Source: Thermoleophilia bacterium | GTDB taxonomy: Bacteria > Actinomycetota > Thermoleophilia > Gaiellales > SKUG01 | Reading direction: 5' to 3' | Length of the DNA: 5,986 bases | NCBI GenBank assembly: GCA_025964455.1 | Contig: JAOPYU010000246.1 | Coordinates: 1 to 5,986 of the forward strand | Shown here: piece by piece, positions 1 to 5,985 of the stretch | Numbering within the stretch: position 1 is the first letter of the stretch | How the letters are laid out: every line of letters begins with the position of its first letter | Made by a program: the position numbers and the translations under genes | The notes under the pieces: model-generated | What the model was told of the DNA's origin: nothing | Database searches by the model: none | What the model saw: only the letters and a program-made list of their open reading frames with translations

Positions 1-324
1 GCCCTCGACCGTCGTGGAGCTGGTCGAGAACGATGTCCAGGATTCCGCGACCCCGTTGTGCTTCCACGCGAGCGCACCTGCACTGAACGAGGACGTGCCA
101 TCGGAGAAGTCCGTCGCGTACTGCTGCAGGCGCCATGCGCCGTTGCTGACGACCGACACCTGCATCGCCGCACCCGCCACTGCCTGGCCCGAGCCGGTCG
201 GCCCGATGCGTCGAACGTCGCCGGGGAACAATGTGCCGAACGAGATCGCGTTCGGTGCCACGGGGTCGCGAGCCGGGTCGGCGTAACCGAGGGAGGAGAC
301 GCTGAGGGTGATGCTCAGGGCCGA
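1..324 (-). other. Unidentified beta-rich C-terminal segment, continues beyond base 1
   Basis: Residues 1888-1995. Family not recognised with confidence. Visible pattern: S-I-T-L-S-V-S-S-L-G-Y, then I-S-F-G-T-L-F-P-G-D-V, then A-M-Q-V-S-V-V-S-N-G-A-W-R-L, then F-S-A-G-A-L-A-W-K, then W-T-S-F-S-T-S-S-T-T-V, with the frame still open at base 1. The F-G-x-L-x-P-G turn followed by a V-x-V-x-S-N-x-x-W-x-L strand is common in beta-sandwich modules near the C-termini of large exported bacterial proteins. It contains no cysteine, no membrane segment and no sorting motif within the window. It may be the last domain before an anchor, or another repeat in a longer stalk. Confidence 0.5.
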
Positions 325-3300
325 CACGGTGTACGCGGCGGGCGTGTCAATCCGGCTCGTGTCGGCGCCGACGTGCTCCACTCGCACGGTTCGCGCGCCG
401 GGAGTAGCTCCAGCCGCTATGTCGAGCACGACATCCAGCCGGGTCGACGATATGCGCGTCACCGACTGTACGGTCACCCCGGTCCCGAGGATTGCCACGG
501 AGTCCGTCGACTCGAAGCCCTCACCCGTGATCTGGATCAACGTACCGATGTCTCCCTGGACACCGGCATTCGGCGCGACGCCCGTCACCGCGAACCGGAC
601 CTGCTGACCATCGGAGCAGACCACCGATCCCGACATGTTCCCCGCACCGTCGACAGCGCGCACGCACGTGACGTAGGTCGTGCCACTCGTGAGCGTCAGA
701 CCCGTAGCCCGCAGCGATGTTGCGTACGCATTGGACGTCCAGGCGCGGACGGCTCCCGCGGCGCAGTCGGCTCCGGTCGGCGACGTCGTGACGCAATAGT
801 CGTACTTGACGAGGCCCGAGCCTCCGCCGTCGAGCCCGTCAGGCCACGTGGCCTCCAGGACCGAGAGCGAGCCGGTCTCATCGATGTCGATCCCGCGCAT
901 GGAGCCGTCGTCGACGTTGAGCGGGTCCGACGGCGGATTGTTGTCGACGCCGAAGTCAGGGAACGGGGATGTCCCGAAGCTCCTCCAGGCCGACGTCGCT
1001 CCGCTCGCGTCCTTCGCGCACACGCGCCAGTGGTACTGCGTTCCTACTGGCAATCCCGTGTACGCGAAGGACACGGACAGGCCTGACCCAGCGACTGGTT
1101 GCGCAAAGGACGCGGCGGTGCGGACGTTGGGGTCAGTCGTATCGCCGCAACGGGCGTCGAGCGCGGTGCCCACGGGCGCGAACTCGATGTAGGGGGTGAC
1201 GGTCTCGGCGGCGTCGGGATCCGAGATGGTGAAGTCGAGGAAGATGCTGTTGGAGATGCCGTCGGGTACCCACGACCCGACCGGGATGGTCGTCGAGTGA
1301 TCGGCTCGGTACTGGGTGATCCCACGGACAGTCGGAGCAACGTTCCCCGAGCACGTCTCGCGCAGCTCGGCGTAGGTGGCGCGGTTCGCGGTTGCACAAT
1401 CACCCAGCTCGAACTCATAGTTGGAGCCGGTGGTCATCACCTTGCCGACCCCGTTGATGACGTGGACTCCACGCCAGTACCCGCCGTCTCCCAGGCTCCG
1501 CGCTCCGGTCACGGTCGCCCCGGACGTCAGCTTGGTCGACCCGGCGAAGTAGCGACCGGTGAAGGTCCCGTCGCCCAACGTACCGTCCGCCCCGTAGCCC
1601 CATGTGAGGACGGCGCCGGTCGCGTCCACCACCCCCACTTCCTTCTCGCCTGCGGCGATGTCGATCGCGTTGGCGAGCGGGGTACCCGAGTTGGGCGCAG
1701 CCGAGGAAGCCCGCACCTGGATCGCGTAGGGCGTGTCGACCGTCGCGTTGTTGCCGAGCTTGCCATGGTCGCCCTGGCCCCATGACCATGTGGTGCCGTC
1801 CGCCTTGATCGCCAGGGGGGTGTTGTCGGCGGCAGCGATCTGCACGACCTTGGTCAGCGGGGCGAGACCTGCTCCTTCGAGTGCCTGCACGGCGTACAGG
1901 TGACAGACGTTCGAGGTGCATGTGTCTGGGCCACCGAGGACCCCCCGTCCCATCTGCCCGTAGCTCGCCTGGCCCCACCCCCAGACGGTGCCGTCGGACC
2001 GCAGGGCAAATGCATCGTCGCCCGCCGCGGAGTTCGCGGCGACCGCAGTGACGCCTGTCAGCTGGACGCCGGATGCGCGCATCACTGGTGCCGCGTAGCT
2101 GCGGCTCGTGCAGCAGACGCCGGATCCCAGGTCACCGGCGTTGTTGGTGCCCCACGACCACGCGGTGCCGGCCGCGTCGACCGCGTACGCCGCCTCGTCG
2201 TTGGCTGCAACCTGCACGATGTCGACCAGCGCGGGACCGCTGTTGGATGCCGCAGTAGCCGACCGCACCTGCACCGCTCGCGTCCGGCGGGCCGTGGAGT
2301 TGTTGCCGAGTCGCCCCGAGGCGCCCGAGCCCCACGACCAGACGGTGCCATCGGCACGGACCGCGTACGTCGAGGTCTGGCCCGTGCCGATGGAGGTGAT
2401 GTCGGCGAGCGGGACACCTGCGGACACTTCCACGGTCTGCAGGCGCGGCGTCGCACCATTCGCCGTACCATTGCCGAGCTGACCGTCGAAGCCGTCGCCC
2501 CAGGTCTGGACCTTGCCGTCTGCCGTGAGCTGTGCGCCACCTGAGCTCCGGCCGCCCGTGTCGAGCACGCCCGTCCCCGTCGAGAACAGCGTGGAGACGA
2601 GCGATGACGAGCACGGCTCGGCGCTGGGGCAGCTTCCGACCGCGGCGGTGCGGCCCAGCTGTCCGAGCTGGTGCGCTCCCCAACCCCACGGTTGTCCGCT
2701 CGCCCGGAGCGCGACCGTGTGGCGATCTCCGGCATCGATCGACTTGAACATCGACGTGGTCGAGGTGACGAGGGCATTCGCGCCGTCGCGCAGCTGCTGG
2801 GGGACGACCGAACACGTGCTCGTGCACGAGCTTCCGGCGAAGGTGTTGTTGCCCAGCTGGCCGGAGGTTGCCCGCCCCCAGGACCAGACCGTGCCATCTC
2901 CGCGCATCGCCGTGGTGTGCTCGCCGCCCGCAGCGACCTGCGTGAATCGGGTCAACGTCGCGTTGGTGGCGTCGCGCACCGGACTCGCCACTGCCGACGT
3001 GCCACCGGCGGAGTTGATGCCGAGCTGTCCGGCGGTGTTGTCACCCCACGCCCAGAGCGACCCGTCGTCGAGTAGGGCCAGTGCGTGCGCCGTGCCGGCT
3101 TCCACTCGTTTGACCCCCGCGATCGGGGTCGCCGCAGCGGTGACGACCCGACGAGCGGTGGGGTAGTCGGTGCCGGTCGTCAGGCCCGCCCCGAGCCGGT
3201 CGTTCGCGTTGCTGCCCCAGGCCCACGCGCTGCCGTCGGCGTCCGACGCCACGCCGAATCCATTGCCCGCCGAGATCGTGGTGATGTTCGACAGGTCGCC

Positions 3301-5985
3301 GGCATTGGCTGTGTCACGCACTGGTGCCGCGGTCGCGCTGCTCCCACCTGTCGTGCCTCGACCCAGGCGCCCGTTCGCGTTGCTGCCCCATGCGAGCACG
3401 CGACCGTCGGCCCGCAGCGCGAGCGCGAATCCCGAACCGGCTGCCACCTCCTTCACTCCGATCGCAGTGGCGGGGTCGACCTGCACGGCCCACTCGCTAC
3501 ACGCCACCGTGCTGCACGTGCTCGAGGTGGTGGACCCCAGCTGCGATGTGTCGTTGCGTCCCCATGCGTACACGGACCCATCGTTGAGCACTGCCACACC
3601 GAATCCGCAGCCGAGCGCGATCGACCTGACTCCGGTCAATGCCGTGGCCCCGCCCGGCGCGCGCCTGACCTGCACCGGGGTCGAGCTCGTCCCCGAGGTC
3701 GTGCCGTTCCCGAGCTGTCCGTAGGCACCGTCGCCAGCGGTCCAGACCGTACCGTCCGCGAGCAGCACGGCGCTGCTCCCGCACGAGGCTGCGACCTGAC
3801 GTGAACCGTAGGTGCCCGATACTGGAGTCGACGTGTCGACCGAGAAGTCCGGATCTCCCCCGGGCGTGTACCACGGGCTGGACGCGCCGGTCCCTCCGCC
3901 GTCGCGAACGCATGCGCGCCAATGATATTGCGTGCCGGTCGTGAGCCCCGTGACGGTGATAGTGCGCCAGCTACCGAATGACTGGACCTGGGTCGCTGTC
4001 GTGCTCTGATAGACTGCAGTGTCCGACGTGTCACCGCACGCGGCGCTGAGCGGCACGTGGTTGGGGCGCAGCTCGACGAACAGGCGGACGGTCTGGGCGT
4101 CGTCTGGATCCGAGATCATGGCGGTGAATTTCACCGTCGTCTCGTTGGTCCACGTTCCCGAGGGCAGCGGGGTCGTGCCGTCGCTGCGCTGCTGGATCCC
4201 CTCAACGGGGTTCGGCGCACGATTGCTGCCACAGCTCCATTGGACGAGATCGGGCCAGGTCTGGAACTGGTAGGTGCTCGTGCACGCGCCGAGCTGGCCG
4301 TAATAGTCGTCGCCCCACGTCGCGATCCGTCCGGAGCCATCGCGCGCGATGCCATGCTCACGACCGCTCGCGATCGCACTGAACATCGCCTGTCCGGCGC
4401 CACCCATGCCCACGACGAACTTTGCGAACCTGCTGGGAGAATCCGTGGTTCCGATACCTGTCTGGCCCTTGATGTTCTCGCCCCAGGACACCAGGCGCCC
4501 GTCCCCGAGCAGTGCAGATGGCGTGAAGTCGTTGCCAGCAACGGCAGTGGCTCCCGCCACGAAGCTGGAGTAGCTCGCGTTGTCGCTCACGCGAGTCGGA
4601 TAGAAGGAGTGCGCTGGTGACGTGGTCGAATTGCCGAGCTGCCCTGTCGGATTCGAACCCCAGGCCCACACCGACCCGTCGTCCCTGGACAGCGTGGCGC
4701 CGTAGAGCAGCGGTGCCGACGAGATCACCCCCGTCATGGGGATTCCCGACATGGCGAGCACCTGACGAGCCCGGCGGCTGCAGGGATCCGAGCCACAGGT
4801 GCTGGGCCCGACGTTGCTCCCGAGCCCGAGCTGCCCTCGATCGTTGATGCCCCACGCCCACAGCGTCCCGTCGTCGCGGATGGCCTGCACGTGGTCGGTG
4901 TCGCCGCCGTTGCCGACCAGTGTCGTCACCCGGTCGAGGTTCGCCCCGCTCACCTGCTGCACCGTGACCGGGTAGCTGGCATCGGTGATGGTGTTGTTGC
5001 CGAGCGTCCCGTACGTGTTGCGACCGACGGCCGACACGGTCCCATCGACCAGCAGCATGGCGACCACCCGGTCGATTCCTGCCACCGCGATCGCGTCGAC
5101 GAGGTCCACGCCGCTGGAGCGCTGGACCTTGACCGCGTAGTTGGTCTCGGCAAGCGATCCCTGTCCGAGCTGACCGCGGTCGTTGTCGCCCCACGCCCAG
5201 ACGCTGCCATCGGCTCGAAGCGCGATCCCGTTGGACGCCGAGCCCGCGATCGCAACGACTCCGTCCAGCGGCGTCGCCGCAGCCCGCAGCACCCGCAGGG
5301 GGGTCGACGTATTGCCATCCTCCAACCCGACGCCGAGCTGGCCGTCCCGATTGTCGCCCCAAGCGAACACCGTACCGTCAGCGGCGAGCGCCATCGAGTG
5401 CCAGGAGCCACCAGCCACTGCGCGATAACCCGACCCCACGGCCAGCTGCGCAGGTGTGGCTCGGGCGGCGCAGGGCCTTCCTCCGGCACAGACCGCCGGA
5501 ACCGCTGCGAGACCGAGCTGGCCGAGCTGGTCGTCGCCCCAGGACCACGTGCTGCCGTCGGCCCGGATGGCGACGCTGTGTGTCCCACCGGAGGCGATCG
5601 CCAACCCGAGGCCGAGCCAAGTCGGTGTCGCCGAATCCGAGACCTGGACCGGCCGGGTGCGTTGCAGCTGGGTGCCGTCCCCGAGCTGGCCCCAGTCGTT
5701 ACGACCCCAGGCCCAGACAGTGCCGTCCGCCCGGACGGCGACGACGTGGTCGGGTCCCCCCGAGATGTCGCGGACGCGATCCAGCGACCCGCCTCCGGAT
5801 GGTGCGAGTACGGACGTCGAGCGCGATTGCGACGCGGTGTTCGTCGCGTTCCCGAGCTGCCCCTGGCCGCCGGCGCCCCACGACTGCACGGTGCCATCGC
5901 TCCGCACGGCGCGGAAGGTAGCACCGGCTCCGTCGATCATCCTCACCTGGCTGTGCGCCGGGAAGCCACCAATGTCCTGCTGCAC
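1..5985 (-). CDS. Giant RCC1-repeat / Fn3 / TIG multi-domain protein, internal fragment (both ends missing)
   Basis: One frame is open across the whole window (1995 codons, no stop); neither start nor stop is present. It carries 24 recognisable RCC1 repeats of about 55-66 residues (pattern G-x-x-H-x-x-A-L-R-x-D-G-x-V-x-x-W-G-x-N-x-x-G-Q-L-G), two homologous Fn3-like modules, a third Fn3-like module, an IPT/TIG-like module and a further beta-rich segment. RCC1 repeats fold as beta-propeller blades that bind other proteins. Eukaryotic RCC1 is a Ran exchange factor, but nothing here supports that activity. Numerous closely paired cysteines and Ser/Thr/Gly-rich loops suggest an extracytoplasmic protein; the signal peptide would lie upstream, since the first visible residues (VQQDIGGFPAHSQVR) are already propeller sequence. 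No enzymatic motif was seen. GC-rich codon use is uniform, with no sign of frameshift or foreign insertion. Family identity is sure; partner, substrate and role are unknown. Confidence 0.95.
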   Translation of the reverse strand, partial: MQQDIGGFPAHSQVRMIDGAGATFRAVRSDGTVQSWGAGGQGQLGNATNTASQSRSTSVLAPSGGGSLDRVRDISGGPDHVVAVRADGTVWAWGRNDWGQLGDGTQLQRTRPVQVSDSATPTWLGLGLAIASGGTHSVAIRADGSTWSWGDDQLGQLGLAAVPAVCAGGRPCAARATPAQLAVGSGYRAVAGGSWHSMALAADGTVFAWGDNRDGQLGVGLEDGNTSTPLRVLRAAATPLDGVVAIAGSASNGIALRADGSVWAWGDNDRGQLGQGSLAETNYAVKVQRSSGVDLVDAIAVAGIDRVVAMLLVDGTVSAVGRNTYGTLGNNTITDASYPVTVQQVSGANLDRVTTLVGNGGDTDHVQAIRDDGTLWAWGINDRGQLGLGSNVGPSTCGSDPCSRRARQVLAMSGIPMTGVISSAPLLYGATLSRDDGSVWAWGSNPTGQLGNSTTSPAHSFYPTRVSDNASYSSFVAGATAVAGNDFTPSALLGDGRLVSWGENIKGQTGIGTTDSPSRFAKFVVGMGGAGQAMFSAIASGREHGIARDGSGRIATWGDDYYGQLGACTSTYQFQTWPDLVQWSCGSNRAPNPVEGIQQRSDGTTPLPSGTWTNETTVKFTAMISDPDDAQTVRLFVELRPNHVPLSAACGDTSDTAVYQSTTATQVQSFGSWRTITVTGLTTGTQYHWRACVRDGGGTGASSPWYTPGGDPDFSVDTSTPVSGTYGSRQVAASCGSSAVLLADGTVWTAGDGAYGQLGNGTTSGTSSTPVQVRRAPGGATALTGVRSIALGCGFGVAVLNDGSVYAWGRNDTSQLGSTTSSTCSTVACSEWAVQVDPATAIGVKEVAAGSGFALALRADGRVLAWGSNANGRLGRGTTGGSSATAAPVRDTANAGDLSNITTISAGNGFGVASDADGSAWAWGSNANDRLGAGLTTGTDYPTARRVVTAAATPIAGVKRVEAGTAHALALLDDGSLWAWGDNTAGQLGINSAGGTSAVASPVRDATNATLTRFTQVAAGGEHTTAMRGDGTVWSWGRATSGQLGNNTFAGSSCTSTCSVVPQQLRDGANALVTSTTSMFKSIDAGDRHTVALRASGQPWGWGAHQLGQLGRTAAVGSCPSAEPCSSSLVSTLFSTGTGVLDTGGRSSGGAQLTADGKVQTWGDGFDGQLGNGTANGATPRLQTVEVSAGVPLADITSIGTGQTSTYAVRADGTVWSWGSGASGRLGNNSTARRTRAVQVRSATAASNSGPALVDIVQVAANDEAAYAVDAAGTAWSWGTNNAGDLGSGVCCTSRSYAAPVMRASGVQLTGVTAVAANSAAGDDAFALRSDGTVWGWGQASYGQMGRGVLGGPDTCTSNVCHLYAVQALEGAGLAPLTKVVQIAAADNTPLAIKADGTTWSWGQGDHGKLGNNATVDTPYAIQVRASSAAPNSGTPLANAIDIAAGEKEVGVVDATGAVLTWGYGADGTLGDGTFTGRYFAGSTKLTSGATVTGARSLGDGGYWRGVHVINGVGKVMTTGSNYEFELGDCATANRATYAELRETCSGNVAPTVRGITQYRADHSTTIPVGSWVPDGISNSIFLDFTISDPDAAETVTPYIEFAPVGTALDARCGDTTDPNVRTAASFAQPVAGSGLSVSFAYTGLPVGTQYHWRVCAKDASGATSAWRSFGTSPFPDFGVDNNPPSDPLNVDDGSMRGIDIDETGSLSVLEATWPDGLDGGGSGLVKYDYCVTTSPTGADCAAGAVRAWTSNAYATSLRATGLTLTSGTTYVTCVRAVDGAGNMSGSVVCSDGQQVRFAVTGVAPNAGVQGDIGTLIQITGEGFESTDSVAILGTGVTVQSVTRISSTRLDVVLDIAAGATPGARTVRVEHVGADTSRIDTPAAYTVSALSITLSVSSLGYADPARDPVAPNAISFGTLFPGDVRRIGPTGSGQAVAGAAMQVSVVSNGAWRLQQYATDFSDGTSSFSAGALAWKHNGVAESWTSFSTSSTTVEG
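325..582 (-). other. IPT/TIG-like immunoglobulin-fold module
   Basis: Residues 1802-1887. The pattern is G-V-A-P-N-A-G at the start, then GTLIQITGEGFESTDSVAIL, a V-T-V-Q-S-V strand, S-S-T-R-L-D-V-V-L, the A-G-A-T-P-G-A-R-T-V-R-V strand pair, and a closing A-A-Y-T-V. This order (P-x-x-G, then I-x-I-x-G-x-G-F, then V-x-V, then S-x-T-x-L, then P-G-x-x-x-V-x-V) is characteristic of IPT/TIG domains, which occur in bacterial cell-surface and exported proteins as structural or ligand-binding Ig folds. There are no cysteines, unlike the neighbouring Fn3-like modules. It probably forms part of the stalk C-terminal to the propellers. The alternative is another bacterial Ig-like family of the same fold. 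Confidence 0.78.
583..930 (-). other. Fn3 / Ig-like module with four cysteines
   Basis: Residues 1686-1801. It opens with a Pro/Asp-rich linker (SDPLNVDDGSMRGIDIDETG) and continues as a beta-sandwich pattern: LEATWPDGLDGGGSGLVKYDYCVTT is represented by W-P-D, the D-G-G-G-S-G turn, and the Y-D-Y-C strand (C1731). Then come C1741, W-T-S-N, L-R-A-T-G-L-T-L-T-S-G-T-T-Y-V-T-C (C1774), R-A-V-D-G-A-G-N-M-S, and C1790. The G-x-x-Y-x-x-x-V-x-A-x-D-x-A-G-N-x-S ending is typical of Fn3-like modules in bacterial exported hydrolases and adhesins. It differs from the two YHWR modules, having no ISDPD or CGDT motif. Four cysteines in about 60 residues suggest two disulfides. Probably a spacer or a binding module. 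Confidence 0.7.
931..1353 (-). other. Fn3-like 'YHWR' module, copy 2
   Basis: Residues 1545-1685, paralogous to the module at bases 3823-4233. Shared landmarks in the same order and almost the same spacing are: C1545-SGN-x-AP, GSW, ISDPDAAETV (1587-1596), CGDTTD (C1613), TGLPVGTQYHWRVCAKD (1643-1659, with C1656), and PDFGVD just before the end. ISDPD-to-CGD spacing is 26 residues in both copies; CGD cysteine to WRxC cysteine is 42 in copy 1 and 43 here. Outside these landmarks the copies have diverged considerably, so the duplication is old. It follows the last RCC1 blade and precedes a second, different Fn3-like module. It is likely an extracellular beta-sandwich with one disulfide. Confidence 0.78.
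1600..2283 (-). repeat. Internal duplication: blade loop 19-20 resembles blade loop 22-23
   Basis: Residues 1236-1279 and 1420-1463 align without gaps at a constant offset of 184 residues (three blades). By hand count, 18 of 44 positions are identical, including Q-V-R, A-A-x-N-S-G, L, A-A, V-D-A-x-G and W-G. The other blades in this block lack the N-S-G loop insertion, so the match is more than the general RCC1 consensus. It suggests that a three-blade segment was duplicated within block B. The given range covers the span from the second copy to the first on the + strand coordinates. Confidence 0.65.
2959..3348 (-). repeat. Internal duplication: loops following blades 13 and 15
   Basis: Residues 880-895 (GGSSATAAPVRDTANA) and 994-1009 (GGTSAVASPVRDATNA) match at 11 of 16 positions without gaps, at an offset of 114 residues (two blades). 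The intervening blade 14 has a different loop (TTGTDYPTARRVVTAAATP). The segment links the QLG end of one blade to the first strand of the next. It points to a two-blade step in how this stretch of the propeller expanded. Confidence 0.6.
3201..3390 (-). repeat. 19-nt direct repeat in adjacent RCC1 blades 13 and 14
   Basis: The + strand bases 3201-3219 and 3372-3390 are identical (cgttcgcgttgctgcccca). They encode the W-G-S-N-A-N core of two neighbouring blades (AWGSNANGRLG at W866 and AWGSNANDRLG at W923). The offset is 171 nt, exactly 57 codons, so the reading frame is kept. It reflects either a relatively recent blade duplication or gene conversion, or codon-level conservation of the blade core. 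The flanking bases differ. Confidence 0.85.
3823..4233 (-). other. Fn3-like 'YHWR' module, copy 1
   Basis: Residues 585-721, between the two RCC1 blocks. It starts at C585 (CGSNRAPNP), contains ISDPDDAQTV (624-633), CGDTSD (C650), and TGLTTGTQYHWRACVRD (679-695, with C692), and ends with PDFSVDTSTP. The G-T-x-Y-x-W-R-x-x-x-x-D pattern near the end matches the F/G strand region of fibronectin-type-III-like sandwiches common in large exported bacterial proteins. C650 and C692 are likely to pair as a disulfide, and both are conserved in the second copy at bases 931-1353. It probably acts as a rigid spacer or binding module between propellers; no catalytic residues are apparent. Assignment to Fn3 rather than another Ig-like superfamily rests on motif pattern only. 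Confidence 0.75.
4234..5985 (-). repeat. RCC1 repeat block A (10 visible blades, N-terminal side cut by the window)
   Basis: Residues 1-584. The conserved blade tryptophan (or its replacement) falls at residues 36, 93, 149, 209, 265, 320, 378, 442, 501 and 557, a spacing of 55-64. Well-formed blades read for example VRADGTVWAWGRNDWGQLG (around W93) and LRADGSVWAWGDNDRGQLG (around W265). Repeat 6 is degenerate, with Val at 320 (TVSAVGRNTYGTLG). Repeat 9 has QTG in place of QLG. Repeat 10 (IATWGDDYYGQLG) ends in a Cys-containing loop, C568 to C585, leading into the first YHWR module. Loops after blades 3 and 7 carry C166-x5-C172 and C397-x4-C402. RCC1 propellers normally have seven blades, so ten plus any outside the window imply more than one propeller. 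The block probably begins upstream of base 5986. Confidence 0.93.

Larger units (their letters stand above)
1354..3822 (-). repeat. RCC1 repeat block B (14 blades, complete)
   Basis: Residues 722-1544. The conserved blade position falls at 750, 808, 866, 923, 980, 1036, 1102, 1162, 1218, 1278, 1337, 1402, 1462 and 1519, with a spacing of 56-66. Canonical examples are LLDDGSLWAWGDNTAGQLG (W980) and VRADGTVWSWGSGASGRLG (W1218). The two end blades are degenerate: Ala750 in TVWTAGDGAYGQLG and Thr1519 in KVMTTGSNYEFELG. Loops after several blades contain close cysteine pairs: C824/C829, C1054/C1058, C1119/C1125, C1291/C1292 and C1356/C1361. The last blade leads through C1530 to C1545 into the second YHWR module, as repeat 10 does for copy 1. 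Fourteen repeats is twice the seven blades of classical RCC1 folds, so two tandem propellers are likely (inference). Internal blade similarity is described in separate entries. Confidence 0.93.

Noticed and set aside
58..1086. 342-codon open frame on the + strand, and similar + strand frames at 1099-1785, 1900-2544 and 3085-3804
   Set aside because: These are antisense to the RCC1/Fn3/TIG frame. Their translations are Arg/Gly/Pro-rich with no domain pattern, the usual shadow of GC-rich coding DNA.
4358..5924. Minus-strand open frames of 324-334 codons (4358-5362 and 4950-5924), and others such as 2082-2897
   Set aside because: They are on the same strand but out of frame with the domain-bearing frame. 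Their low-complexity Arg/Ser/Pro-rich translations arise from the repetitive GC-rich blades.
1354..5985. Regularly spaced short DNA words (GAGCTG, GCCCCA) suggesting a CRISPR array or tandem non-coding repeat
   Set aside because: The spacing of about 165-200 nt equals one RCC1 blade, and the words encode the QLG and WG motifs. The repeats are too divergent and too far apart for a CRISPR array.
1354..5985. Ran-type guanine nucleotide exchange activity from the RCC1 name
   Set aside because: Bacterial RCC1-repeat proteins share the fold, not the Ran partner. No sign of the RCC1 beta-wedge or its catalytic residues was seen, and the cysteine-rich loops point to an exported protein.
5920..5985. 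An in-window start codon (GTG at 5985 or ATG at 5922)
   Set aside because: The residues here lack a signal peptide and already read as RCC1 blade sequence (IDGAGATFRAVRSDG), so the true start must be upstream of the window.
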